64,000 nt of DNA from Corynebacterium massiliense DSM 45435 (GTDB lineage Bacteria; Actinomycetota; Actinomycetes; Mycobacteriales; Mycobacteriaceae). Each line of letters begins with the position of its first letter. The first letter of the stretch is position 1. The position numbers were made by a program, and so were the translations under genes. Where the stretch lies: contig NZ_CP063189.1 of NCBI RefSeq assembly GCF_028609805.1, positions 1,922,001-1,986,000 on the forward strand. The letters are read 5' to 3'. The notes under the pieces were generated by a model. That model did not search any database, was not told where the DNA came from, and saw nothing but the letters and a program-made list of their open reading frames with translations. Positions 18,263 through 26,758 of this stretch are shown here, one piece after another.

Positions 18263-18316
18263 GCCCCGTTCTCCCCTCGCCGAACATAGTGCGGGGGGCA
18301 GAACGGGGCTATGGCC
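18263..18316 (+). terminator. Terminator after arcA
   Basis: GCCCCGTTCT (18263-18272) pairs with AGAACGGGGC (18300-18309), with further inner C/G pairing. The stem is strong; the following T content is modest. Confidence 0.7.
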
Positions 18317-18381
18317 TGTTTTGGACTGCGCCCCAATTTTCTAACGGGGGATCCCTAGACCCGAGGTGATGAAATTGAAGA

Positions 18382-18413
18382 ACCCCGCCACCTAAAATGC
18401 CTGGTGACGGGGT
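18382..18413 (-). terminator. Probable original tRNA-Arg terminator, displaced by insertion sequences
   Basis: ACCCCGCCACC (18382-18392) pairs with GGTGACGGGGT (18403-18413), with one mismatch. Read on the minus strand it would directly follow the 3' end of the tRNA-Arg gene if the 4.3 kb of IS DNA were absent. Confidence 0.55.
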
Positions 18414-18420
18414 AAAAAAT

Positions 18421-18436
18421 TTGGTGCGCCCGGAGG
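18421..18436. repeat. 16-bp direct repeat 1 of the IS481 array (tRNA-Arg 3' end)
   Basis: TTGGTGCGCCCGGAGG, identical to the copies at 21283-21298 and 22735-22750. Fifteen of its bases equal the last bases of the tRNA-Arg gene including the encoded CCA. It is the left flank of the first IS481-family element. Confidence 0.9.
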
Positions 18437-18566
18437 TGTCTGAAGTCATGACATAGTTTACAAATCTGTTCTGGGGAAACGTCACTGACAGTTGACAGGT
18501 GTGTCGGGACATCCTTTACATCCGCAGCCGGGGCAAAGACACGATGACAGTTGACAGGTGTGTCGC

Positions 18567-20009
18567 GGAGGGTGTCAGGAAGTTTGTGTGTGAGGCTCTG
18601 ATCTAGAAGGAGTTTCACCGATAATGACTACGGTGTCACCGAAGAAAAACCATGACCCGGCAAAGGTCAATGAGATCAGCGAGAAGCTGATGGAAAATCC
18701 TGAGCTCGCCAGCTTGATCAGCGAGCTGTCGGCTTCCGCTGATGATGCAAGCGAGCTGGTCAAAGGCCTGCTACAGGCATCAATCAACGCTGGTCTGCAG
18801 GCGGAGATGGATGCGCATTTGGGCTATAGCCATTCTGACCGCAAGACCAAAGCCCAAGTCGAATCCGCACAGGGCAACAATCACCGCAATGGGTCGTACA
18901 CCAAGACCGTCAATTCTGGCTACGGCGCGGTGGAAGTGACCGTGCCCAGGGACCGTGCCGGCACCTTTACTCCCCGGATGGTGCCCAAGGGCGCACGCCG
19001 ACTCACAGAACTCGACGACATGATCGTCTCGCTATACGCCGGCGGGATGACAGTGCGCGATATCCAGCATCACCTCGCGACCACGCTCGGGGTGGATATG
19101 AGCCCGGATACGATCAGCACCATTACCGATGCGGTGTTAGACGAGGTCATGATCTGGCAAAACCGCCAGCTCGACGAGTTCTACCCGGTGATCTTCCTCG
19201 ACGCGCTACGCGTGAAAATCCGTGACGGCCACCGCGTGGTCAACAAGTCCTGCTATATGGCGGTTGGCGTCGACATGGACGGCATCAAGCACATCCTGGG
19301 ATTGTGGATCGCTGAAAATGAAGGTGCCGCATTCTGGGCATCGGTCTGCGCGGATCTGGCCAACCGCGGTGTCCAGGACGTGTTCATTGTCTGCTGCGAC
19401 GGGCTCAAAGGCCTGCCGGAAGCCGTGGAAGCCACCTGGCCGAATTCCATGGTGCAGACCTGTATCGTGCACCTGATTCGGGCTGCGAACCGGTGGGTGT
19501 CCTACCAAGACCGCAAAGGGGTCTCCCGGGCGCTGCGTGAGGTCTACACGGCCGCAAACGAGGACACCGCCCGTGCCGCCTTGGATGCGTTCGAAGCCAG
19601 TGAACTGGGCCGGAAATACCCGCAATCGGTCAAAGTCTGGCGCGACGCTTGGGAGCGGTTCGTGCCGTTTCTACAGTTCCCGCCGGCGGCACGCCGGGTG
19701 CTCTACACCACCAATTCGATCGAGTCGCTGAATGCTGAACTGCGTAAAGCTACCCGTAACCGCGGCCAGTTCCCGAACGATACCGCGGCGTTGAAAACGC
19801 TGTGGCTGATGATCTGCAACATCGAAGACAAGCGCGCCGCCCAGCGAGCCAAGAAAGCGAAGCGCGATATCGAATGCAACGGCTATATTGAAGGAGCGAA
19901 AGCCACCGGGTGGAAACAAGCCATCAACCAACTAGCCGTGGCTTACCCCGACCGATTCGCGGACTACTTGTAAACCAAACCCCCGCACACAAAGAATCGG
20001 ACACTCTCC
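18567..20009 (+). mobile_element. IS256-family insertion sequence inside IS481 copy 1
   Basis: 1443 bp. Imperfect terminal inverted repeats: GGAGGGTGTC...TTTGTGTG at the left and, inward from the right, GGAGAGTGTC...TTTGTGTG (roughly 19 of 26 positions agree). Comparison with the intact IS481 copy shows no target duplication but a loss of the 33 target bases that correspond to 21429-21461. Confidence 0.85.
18624..19973 (+). CDS. IS256-family (Mutator-type) transposase
   Basis: 449 aa, a full length for the family. The N-terminal part has 'GLLQASINAGLQAEMDAHLGY' (about residues 48-68), the typical IS256 region. The DDE core includes 'VIFLDALRVKIRDG' (first Asp), 'FIVCCDGLKGLPEAV' (second Asp) and 'YTTNSIESLNAELRKATRNRG' (catalytic Glu). 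The ATG at 18624 follows GAAGGAG at 18606-18612. The gene is intact and could be active. Confidence 0.93.
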   Translation: MTTVSPKKNHDPAKVNEISEKLMENPELASLISELSASADDASELVKGLLQASINAGLQAEMDAHLGYSHSDRKTKAQVESAQGNNHRNGSYTKTVNSGYGAVEVTVPRDRAGTFTPRMVPKGARRLTELDDMIVSLYAGGMTVRDIQHHLATTLGVDMSPDTISTITDAVLDEVMIWQNRQLDEFYPVIFLDALRVKIRDGHRVVNKSCYMAVGVDMDGIKHILGLWIAENEGAAFWASVCADLANRGVQDVFIVCCDGLKGLPEAVEATWPNSMVQTCIVHLIRAANRWVSYQDRKGVSRALREVYTAANEDTARAALDAFEASELGRKYPQSVKVWRDAWERFVPFLQFPPAARRVLYTTNSIESLNAELRKATRNRGQFPNDTAALKTLWLMICNIEDKRAAQRAKKAKRDIECNGYIEGAKATGWKQAINQLAVAYPDRFADYL

Positions 20010-21152
20010 AATCTCGCGATCATCAAAGCTGTCCGCGAGCAACACCAACCAGTCGCCCGAGTCGCTACGCGTTTCAACGTGTCCCGCCAGTGGGTCTACG
20101 CCTTACTCCGCCGCTACGACACTGGCGGCCCACAAGCGGTAAAGCCGAAGTCGAAAGCACCGCACTCCAACCCACGCGCAGTATCCAAAAAGCTCAAGAA
20201 AACCATCATCAACATGCGCAAACAGCTCGACCACTCCGGGCTGGATTCCGGGGCAGAAACCATCCAGTTCCACCTGGAACAACAAGGTATGTATGCCCCA
20301 TCTACCTCGACGATCGTGCGCATCCTCCGCGACCACGGCCTCGTGCAGCCAGAACCAAAAAAGCGGCCGAGAACCTCATTTATCCGCTTCGAAGCATCCC
20401 GCCCCAATGAATGCTGGCAAGCAGACATCACACACGCATATCTCACCGGCGGAAGACGCGTCGAAATCCTCGACTTCATCGACGACCACTCCCGACTGCT
20501 GCTGTCCATTACAGCCAGCCGGTCCTTTTCTGGGCCTGCCGTCGCCGACGAACTATCACACCTCATCAGCGACTTCGGCCCACCACAATCCACCCTCACC
20601 GACAACGGGCTGGTGTTTACCGCCCGCAACGCCGGGGCAAAAGGCGGCCGTAACGCCTTCGAAAAACTCATCCGCAACCACCGGATCCAACAGAAAAACG
20701 GCAGGCCAGGACACCCACAAACCCAAGGAAAAATCGAACGATTCCACCAAACACTCAAACGGTGGCTATCGCGCCAACCCACCGTCAACACCATCGACGA
20801 ACTACAACAACAACTCGACCGATTCGCCGCCTACTACAACACCAACCGCCCACACCGAGCCCTCGGCAGACGCACCCCATACGAGGTCTACAACGCATCC
20901 ACGAAAGCCAGCCCCGACGACAACCCCACCGACGAATGGCGTACACGCAACGACAAAGTCGACAAAGCCGGCCGCTGCACCATCCGCTACGCAGGCAGGC
21001 TTTACCACCTAGGAATGGGCCGAAAATACACCGGCCACCACGTCCTGATGATCATCAAAGACCGCCACATCACCACATCACTCAAAGACACCGGCGCCAT
21101 CATCACCGAGCACTACATCGACACCAGCCGCAACTACCAAGCCCCAATCTAG
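20010..21152 (+). pseudogene. IS481-family transposase, copy 1, 5'-truncated
   Basis: From 20010 the sequence is almost identical to copy 2 (21462 onward), but the start codon and first codons are missing, replaced by the right end of the IS256-family element. The internal GTG at 20079 could only give a product lacking the first helix-turn-helix residues. The DDE catalytic motifs remain: 'ECWQADITHAY', 'STLTDNGLVF' and 'QGKIERFHQTLKRWL'. Confidence 0.88.
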
Positions 21153-21282
21153 AAACACGGCGAACCCCCACTCAACTAACCCCCAGAAAACAAAAGGCGC
21201 CCACCGAGAACAAAAACTCGGCGGACGCCCATCTGTCAACGATGTCGCGACAGTTTTGTCAACTATGACGCGACACAGGACA

Positions 21283-21298
21283 TTGGTGCGCCCGGAGG
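21283..21298. repeat. 16-bp direct repeat 2, between the two IS481 copies
   Basis: TTGGTGCGCCCGGAGG, the only sequence between the GACA end of copy 1 and the TGTC start of copy 2, so the two elements share one repeat. Confidence 0.9.
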
Positions 21299-22734
21299 TG
21301 TCTGAAGTCATGACATAGTTTACAAATCTGTTCTGGGGAAACGTCACTGACAGTTGACAGGTGTGTCGGGACATCCTTTACATCCCCAGCCGGGGCGAAG
21401 ACACGATGACAGTTGACAGGTGTGTCGCGTCATCGTTGACAGCATGAATAGTCCGAACCGCAATCTCGCGATCATCAAAGCTGTCCGCGAGCAACACCAA
21501 CCAGTCGCCCGAGTCGCTACGCGTTTCAACGTGTCCCGCCAGTGGGTCTACGCCTTACTCCGCCGCTACGACACTGGCGGCCCACAAGCGGTAAAGCCGA
21601 AGTCGAAAGCACCGCACTCCAACCCACGCGCAGTATCCAAAAAGCTCAAGAAAACCATCATCAACATGCGCAAACAACTCGACCACTCCGGGCTGGATTC
21701 CGGGGCAGAAACCATCCAGTTCCACCTGGAACAACAAGGTATGTATGCCCCATCTACCTCGACGATCGTGCGCATCCTCCGCGACCACGGCCTCGTGCAG
21801 CCAGAACCAAAAAAGCGGCCGAGAACCTCATTTATCCGCTTCGAAGCATCCCGCCCCAATGAATGCTGGCAAGCAGACATCACACACGCATATCTCACCG
21901 GCGGAAGACGCGTCGAAATCCTCGACTTCATCGACGACCACTCCCGACTGCTGCTGTCCATTACAGCCAGCCGGTCCTTTTCTGGGCCTGCCGTCGCCGA
22001 CGAACTATCACACCTCATCAGCGACTTCGGCCCACCACAATCCACCCTCACCGACAACGGGCTGGTGTTTACCGCCCGCAACGCCGGGGCAAAAGGCGGC
22101 CGTAACGCCTTCGAAAAACTCATCCGCAACCACCGGATCCAACAGAAAAACGGCAGGCCAGGACACCCACAAACCCAAGGAAAAATCGAACGATTCCACC
22201 AAACACTCAAACGGTGGCTATCGCGCCAACCCACCGTCAACACCATCGACGAACTACAACAACAACTCGACCGATTCGCCGCCTACTACAACACCAACCG
22301 CCCACACCGAGCCCTCGGCAGACGCACCCCATACGAGGTCTACAACGCATCCACGAAAGCCAGCCCCGACGACAACCCCACCGACGAATGGCGTACACGC
22401 AACGACAAAGTCGACAAAGCCGGCCGCTGCACCATCCGCTACGCAGGCAGGCTTTACCACCTAGGAATGGGCCGAAAATACACCGGCCACCACGTCCTGA
22501 TGATCATCAAAGACCGCCACATCACCACATCACTCAAAGACACCGGCGCCATCATCACCGAGCACTACATCGACACCAGCCGCAACTACCAAGCCCCAAT
22601 CTAGAAACACGGCGAACCCCCACTCAACTAACCCCCAGAAAACAAAAGGCGCCCACCGAGAACAAAAACTCGGCGGACGCCCATCTGTCAACGATGTCGC
22701 GACAGTTTTGTCAACTATGACGCGACACAGGACA
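21299..22734 (+). mobile_element. IS481-family element, copy 2 (intact)
   Basis: 1436 bp between 16-bp direct repeats. Terminal inverted repeats are as in copy 1. The subterminal left end carries two perfect 21-bp direct repeats beginning TGACAGTTGACAGGTGTGTC at 21348 and 21407, plausible transposase-binding sites. The right end abuts the 3' end of an intact tRNA-Arg gene. Confidence 0.9.
21444..22604 (+). CDS. IS481-family transposase, copy 2
   Basis: 386 aa from ATG 21444; an in-frame GTG at 21420 would add 8 residues and lies in the terminal repeats. The N-terminal helix-turn-helix includes 'VATRFNVSRQWVYALLRRY'. The integrase-type DDE core has 'ECWQADITHAYL', 'DFIDDHSRLLL', 'STLTDNGLVFTARN' and 'GKIERFHQTLKRWL'; 'YNTNRPHRALGRRTP' is the usual C-terminal family motif. 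The gene is intact. Codon use is rich in A/C-ending codons and differs from the surrounding chromosome. Confidence 0.92.
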   Translation: MNSPNRNLAIIKAVREQHQPVARVATRFNVSRQWVYALLRRYDTGGPQAVKPKSKAPHSNPRAVSKKLKKTIINMRKQLDHSGLDSGAETIQFHLEQQGMYAPSTSTIVRILRDHGLVQPEPKKRPRTSFIRFEASRPNECWQADITHAYLTGGRRVEILDFIDDHSRLLLSITASRSFSGPAVADELSHLISDFGPPQSTLTDNGLVFTARNAGAKGGRNAFEKLIRNHRIQQKNGRPGHPQTQGKIERFHQTLKRWLSRQPTVNTIDELQQQLDRFAAYYNTNRPHRALGRRTPYEVYNASTKASPDDNPTDEWRTRNDKVDKAGRCTIRYAGRLYHLGMGRKYTGHHVLMIIKDRHITTSLKDTGAIITEHYIDTSRNYQAPI

Positions 22735-22750
22735 TTGGTGCGCCCGGAGG
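22735..22750. repeat. 16-bp direct repeat 3, inside the tRNA-Arg 3' end
   Basis: TTGGTGCGCCCGGAGG at the right edge of the array. It contains the encoded CCA, the discriminator and the 3' acceptor strand of tRNA-Arg, so insertion restored an intact tRNA. Confidence 0.9.
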
Positions 22751-22811
22751 GATTCGAACCCCCAACCTTCTGATCCGTAGTCAGATGCTCTATCCGTTGA
22801 GCTACGGGCGC
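22736..22811 (-). tRNA. tRNA-Arg (anticodon ACG)
   Basis: 76 bases including encoded CCA. Read on the minus strand it begins GCGCCCG, paired with CGGGCGC at the 3' end. The D-arm is GCTCAACGGATAGAGC, the anticodon arm has loop CTACGGA (anticodon ACG, plus-strand 22776-22778) and the T-arm contains GGTTCGAATCC. It is the target of the IS481 array on its 3' side. argR/argS, which also serve arginine metabolism, lie immediately upstream. Confidence 0.96.
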
Positions 22812-22911
22812 TCGTCTTTAGTTATCCGATTTCGCAGGCGTACTGCGTAACCGATAGCTATATCTTAGACTTGCGTTTCGAGTACACCAAATTACGCGCA
22901 CACCAGCGTTT

Positions 22912-22942
22912 TCTCTCCCGCCCAACGAGCGATCGGGAGAGA
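22912..22942 (-). terminator. Hairpin at the end of argR
   Basis: Perfect 9-bp stem TCTCTCCCG (22912-22920) / CGGGAGAGA (22934-22942), eight bases past the argR stop. No T run follows on the minus strand, so termination is uncertain. Confidence 0.45.
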
Positions 22943-22949
22943 GCGGCAC

Positions 22950-23480
22950 CTATTCAGCGCCTTTAGCCTCGACTGCTTCGGTATCAGACTCAGACTCGAA
23001 GTCCTCCAACAGAAGGTGCGCGATGTCTTCGCCTTTGTACGGCTCGCGGGCCAGGATGAACACCGTGTCGTCGCCTGCGGTGCAGCCAACAATCTCGTCG
23101 AGGCTTGCGCGATCGACGAAGCTAGCCAGGTACTGCGCCGCGCCTGGCGGGGTACGCAGAACAAGGAATCCGTATGAGTAGTCCACCATGACGGCGAGCT
23201 CGCTGATCTTCTGACGAAGCCGGTCGGCGGCACGAGAAGCGAAATCCGACGAATCGAACTCGCCCTCGATGACGTAGCGCGCCCCCGCCTTCGTCCGGAT
23301 CTTCCGAACGCCGAGCTCATTCAAGTCGCGCGACAGAGTCGCCTGGGTGACCTCTATCCCGGCCTTTTGCAGTCGGGCAAGAAGCTGCGACTGGTTGGAC
23401 ATCTTTTCTTCCCGCACAAGGGACAAGATGTAGCCATGCCGCGCGTTCTTCGTGGCGTTCGACTTGCGTGGAGGAGTCAC
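22950..23480 (-). CDS. argR: Arginine repressor/regulator ArgR
   Basis: Hexameric arginine-sensing transcription factor. 176 aa. The N-terminal winged helix ends in 'TQATLSRDLNELGVRKI', the ArgR recognition motif. The C-terminal arginine-binding domain has 'VGCTAGDDTVFIL' (usual form GTIAGDDT). The start is GTG 23480, touching the argS stop (ATG-TAA-GTG), so translation is coupled to argS. The usual corynebacterial place for argR is inside the arginine biosynthesis operon; here it sits with argS, tRNA-Arg and near arcDA, suggesting control of arginine catabolism or uptake. Confidence 0.93.
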   Translation of the reverse strand: MTPPRKSNATKNARHGYILSLVREEKMSNQSQLLARLQKAGIEVTQATLSRDLNELGVRKIRTKAGARYVIEGEFDSSDFASRAADRLRQKISELAVMVDYSYGFLVLRTPPGAAQYLASFVDRASLDEIVGCTAGDDTVFILAREPYKGEDIAHLLLEDFESESDTEAVEAKGAE

Positions 23481-25133
23481 TTACATACGCTCCGGCGCCG
23501 TAACTCCAACCAGACGGAGAGCATTGGCCAGCACCTGCCGGGTGGCCTGGGTCAGGTCCAAGCGAGCGGAGTTGAGCGCGCTGGGGTCCTCGCCGGCGGC
23601 GGGCAGGATCGGGCAGGCAACGTAGAAGCGGTTAAACGCCCCAGCAAGCTCCTCCGCGTACCGCGTAACGTGGTGCGGCTCGCGCATCTCCGCCGCGGTC
23701 TTGACCACGCGCGGGAAGTCACCGAGCGTGCGAATAAGCTCGCCCTCGCGCTCCTCAACGAGCAGCGACAGGTCAGCGTTCTCGGCGCTCACCCCAGCCT
23801 CGTCGGCCTTACGCTGCAGCGCGCAGGTACGAGCGTGCGCGTACTGCACGTAGTACACGGGGCTTTCGGAAGACTGCGACTCCCACAGGGACAGGTCAAT
23901 GTCCAACGAGGTGTTCACGGAGGAACGGACCAGGGAGTAGCGGGCTGCATCGTAGCCCACGGCCGCCACGAGGTCATCGAGAGTAATAACCGTGCCCGCA
24001 CGCTTCGACATACGCACGGCCTGGCCATCACGCTTGAGATTCACCATCTGGCCGATGAGCACCTCGACCTGCTCGGCCTTGTAGCCCATGCCCTGGGCCG
24101 CGGCCTTCAAACGGTTGATATAACCGTGGTGGTCCGCACCCAGCATGTAGATGCACAGGTCGTGGCCACGCTCAATCTTGTCCCCGACGTACGCAATATC
24201 ACCCGCGATGTACGCCGCGTTGCCGTCCGACTTGATGACGACGCGGTCCTTCTCATCACCGAACTGGGTGGTGCGCATCCACCACGCGCCGTCGTCGAAG
24301 TAGAGCGAACCGTTGCTCTTCAGCTTCTCGATGGCCTTGTCTACCGCACCCGACTCGAAAAGGGAGTTCTCGTGGAAGTAGACATCAAAATCGGTGCCAA
24401 ATTCATGCAGCGATTTCTTGATGTGGTCGAACATCATCTCCACGCCACGGGAACGGAACTCCTCTAGGACCTCCGCGTCGGAGCCGTCGAGCGCCTGCGG
24501 GTTCTGCTCCATGACCGCCTGAGCGATCTCCTGGATGTAATCTCCGCCGTAGCCGTCCTCCGGCGTCGGCTCGCCCTTGGCCGCAGCAATGAGGGAGCGA
24601 GCGAAGCGGTTGATCTGTTCGCCGTGGTCGTTGAAGTAGTACTCGCGGGTCACCTTCGCGCCCGAGGCTTCCAATACGCGGCCGAGCGAATCGCCGACAG
24701 CCGCCCAGCGGGTGCCGCCGAGGTGGATCGGGCCGGTCGGGTTCGCGGAGACGAACTCGAGATTGACCCGCAGGCCGTCGTACATGTCGTTGTGGCCGAA
24801 GTCATCCCCCTGATCCAGCACGCTCTGCACGATGTTGCCCTGTGCAGACTTGGATACCGTGATGTTGATAAAGCCGGGGCCGGCGACGTCGACCTTTTCG
24901 ATGCCGGAATCCGCCTGCAGCGCCTCCGCGATCCAGCCGGCCAGCTCGCGCGGGTTGGTGCCTGCCTTCTTCGCAAGCTGCATTGCGATGTTGGTGGCGT
25001 AGTCACCATGCTCAGCAAGACGGGGTCGCTCAACGGTGATCTCTTCTGGGATCAAAGAGGTGTCGAGATCATGTTCGTTGAATACCCGTTCCGTTACGTC
25101 GTGTACGGATTGCGAAATATCGGTAGGCGTCAT
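23481..25133 (-). CDS. argS: Arginyl-tRNA synthetase
   Basis: Class I synthetase charging tRNA-Arg, 550 aa. '[22 protein letters not shown]' region: the HIGH-like motif HLGG follows the ANPTGP signature. '[16 protein letters not shown]' is the KMSKS-like region. The N-terminal Add-1 tRNA-recognition domain and the C-terminal anticodon domain ('YYVQYAHAR') are recognisable. ATG 25133. It shares an operon with argR, and the gene for one of its substrates, tRNA-Arg(ACG), lies just beyond argR on the same strand. Confidence 0.95.
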   Translation of the reverse strand: MTPTDISQSVHDVTERVFNEHDLDTSLIPEEITVERPRLAEHGDYATNIAMQLAKKAGTNPRELAGWIAEALQADSGIEKVDVAGPGFINITVSKSAQGNIVQSVLDQGDDFGHNDMYDGLRVNLEFVSANPTGPIHLGGTRWAAVGDSLGRVLEASGAKVTREYYFNDHGEQINRFARSLIAAAKGEPTPEDGYGGDYIQEIAQAVMEQNPQALDGSDAEVLEEFRSRGVEMMFDHIKKSLHEFGTDFDVYFHENSLFESGAVDKAIEKLKSNGSLYFDDGAWWMRTTQFGDEKDRVVIKSDGNAAYIAGDIAYVGDKIERGHDLCIYMLGADHHGYINRLKAAAQGMGYKAEQVEVLIGQMVNLKRDGQAVRMSKRAGTVITLDDLVAAVGYDAARYSLVRSSVNTSLDIDLSLWESQSSESPVYYVQYAHARTCALQRKADEAGVSAENADLSLLVEEREGELIRTLGDFPRVVKTAAEMREPHHVTRYAEELAGAFNRFYVACPILPAAGEDPSALNSARLDLTQATRQVLANALRLVGVTAPERM

Positions 25134-25214
25134 GGTGGACGATTATAGTCCACCGAACATGCGGGTTTAACAGCGCGGGAGTTGCATTCGCCACGTATGG
25201 AATTCAGTGGAAAG

Positions 25215-26042
25215 CTAGCTGCCGTCCAAGTTCCGGAACCCGATCCCCAGCGGCAGCCCGACGGAATCAACTAGGTGCACTCCGCCGATGTCGGCGCCGA
25301 CCAGAAGGCGCGCGTCGCCCTCGGCCGGCGGGTCGCCCAGATCACGGCCGCGCACCGCCAGGTATGCCGGCTCCACGCCGGCGGCCTTCAGCACCTCGCG
25401 GGCAACGCGCTCCACCTCCGCGGCACCTTCCTCCGCCACGTGCGCCCCGGCGGTTAGCGCCGCCGACAGCGCCGTGGCGCGCGGACGATCCACCTCCGGG
25501 ATGCGCGGGTTCGCCGCGCTCACCGCGATGCCCTCGCCGCTGCGCACGGTGGGCACGCCCTGCAGGCGCACCGGCAAGTGCAGGTCACTGACCGCGTACT
25601 GGATCGCGATGAGCCGCTCGTAGCGGTTTTCGCCCCACACTGCGTCCGTCGGCTGCACCAGCCCTAAAAGCGCCACGGCGAAGGTGACATCCGCCGCGAG
25701 CGCCTCCGGCGATTCCAACCCGTGATTGGCAGGAGTGACCCGGGTTCGCGGGCCGTGTGGCCACAGTGCATCCTCGCTGACCGGGAATATGACGTCCGCA
25801 CCTGCGTCCCGGACAGCCTGCGCCGCCGCGGAATCTTCCTCCGGCGCATCGCGCCAGGCCACGATGACCACCGCGCCGCGGATGCGCTTGGCCGCCCGCA
25901 GGCAGGCGAAATGCCCGGCGTGCACCTCGCCGGTAATAAGCGTCAGCGCCACCGGCACCGGGGCGGACTTCTTGCGGAAGGCGCGGGAAATCATCGCCAC
26001 GCGCTGCGGATCATTAACCCACTGACCGGGAGTAAAACTCAT
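25215..26042 (-). CDS. Pantoate-beta-alanine ligase-like protein with altered active site
   Basis: 275 aa from ATG 26042 (AAAGGCGAGG upstream; an upstream start at 26066 is less likely). It has the PanC fold: 'ITGEVHAGHFACLRAAKR' corresponds to PTMGALHxGHxxL, and 'LPVRLQGVPTVRSGEGIAVSAAN' to the GVPTVREPDGLAMSSRN region. Two catalytic blocks differ: GEKDxQQ is GENRYER, and SSRN is SAAN. The lysine, glutamine, serine and arginine that bind ATP and pantoate in true PanC are therefore missing. It overlaps the DUF2520 gene by 4 bases. It may be a non-ligase paralogue; I would not transfer the enzymatic name. Confidence 0.7.
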   Translation of the reverse strand: MSFTPGQWVNDPQRVAMISRAFRKKSAPVPVALTLITGEVHAGHFACLRAAKRIRGAVVIVAWRDAPEEDSAAAQAVRDAGADVIFPVSEDALWPHGPRTRVTPANHGLESPEALAADVTFAVALLGLVQPTDAVWGENRYERLIAIQYAVSDLHLPVRLQGVPTVRSGEGIAVSAANPRIPEVDRPRATALSAALTAGAHVAEEGAAEVERVAREVLKAAGVEPAYLAVRGRDLGDPPAEGDARLLVGADIGGVHLVDSVGLPLGIGFRNLDGS

Positions 26043-26758
26043 CGCCTCGCCTTTCTCTTCGCCCACTGTGCCACGCCCGCATCGCCGGTGATTTGCGCGG
26101 CAATCTCCGCGACGGAGAGGAATGCGCGGGCAAACGCATCGTCAGTAATGTGCGCGAACGCGTCGCAGATCTCTTCTGCGTCCAGCTCGTTGTCACTCGG
26201 AACGGGACGGTCCTCGTGCTCGTTTGTACCCAGCGCCCCATCGAGCCGCTCCAGTGCCTCGGAGCCCACCAACTGCGTCAGCTTCGCATACACCTGGCTG
26301 GCCGCCACGCTCCCCCGGTCGTCTTCGGCGACCATCACCACCCGCGTCTGGGTCTCGTCTGCGAGCGCCGTCGCGATGGCCGCGCCCTCGTAATCCAGCG
26401 CCGTAGCTACCCATTGCCACGCGTGCACCGGCGCGAGCGCGACTACCTCCGCGCCGGCCACCTCCACCGGGTCTAAGGCCTGCACGCCGCGGCCGAGGCA
26501 GCTGTGCATGACGATGCCCGGCTTGGCCCGGTTCCCAGCTCTATCCGCGCTGACCGCTTCCAGCAGCTCGGCCAGCTGCGCGACCGCACCGTCCAGCTGC
26601 GACTCGTAGACCGCGAGCAGGACAGCATTAGCCCCCATGGCCTCATCTAGCTTGGAAACTCGGGTGACCTGGTGCCCGGCCGCGGCAAACGGCTCAGCCA
26701 GCGCCGTACCCGCGGTAGACGTCCCGTAGACGGCAAAGTGCAAACGCGGTGCCGGCAT
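26039..26758 (-). CDS. Rossmann-like / DUF2520-type protein
   Basis: 239 aa. The N-terminus 'LHFAVYGTSTAGTALAEPF' looks like a degenerate nucleotide-binding Rossmann loop (the usual GxGxxG is GTSTAG). The C-terminal half resembles DUF2520-type dimerisation domains found next to panC in actinobacteria. It is translationally coupled (ATGA) to the panC-like gene and abuts the DUF6779-like gene. A reductase role in pantoate metabolism has been proposed for relatives, but the altered loop makes that doubtful here. Confidence 0.6.
   Translation of the reverse strand: MPAPRLHFAVYGTSTAGTALAEPFAAAGHQVTRVSKLDEAMGANAVLLAVYESQLDGAVAQLAELLEAVSADRAGNRAKPGIVMHSCLGRGVQALDPVEVAGAEVVALAPVHAWQWVATALDYEGAAIATALADETQTRVVMVAEDDRGSVAASQVYAKLTQLVGSEALERLDGALGTNEHEDRPVPSDNELDAEEICDAFAHITDDAFARAFLSVAEIAAQITGDAGVAQWAKRKARR

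Larger units (their letters stand above)
18437..21282 (+). mobile_element. IS481-family element, copy 1, interrupted by an IS256-family element
   Basis: Ends TGTC...GACA, with imperfect terminal inverted repeats of about 33 bp (TGTCTGAAGTCATGACATAG at the left against TGTCCTGTGTCGCGTCATAG read inward from the right). Without the inserted IS256 element the copy is 1403 bp, 33 bp shorter than copy 2. It is nearly identical to copy 2 elsewhere. The missing 33 bp include the transposase start codon, so this copy cannot make a normal transposase. Confidence 0.88.

Noticed and set aside
18421..22811. Integrative conjugative element or prophage at tRNA-Arg
   Set aside because: The repeats look like att sites, but only IS transposases lie between them; no tyrosine or serine recombinase and no cargo.
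23367..24467. 366-codon plus-strand frame
   Set aside because: Antisense of argS; no domain.
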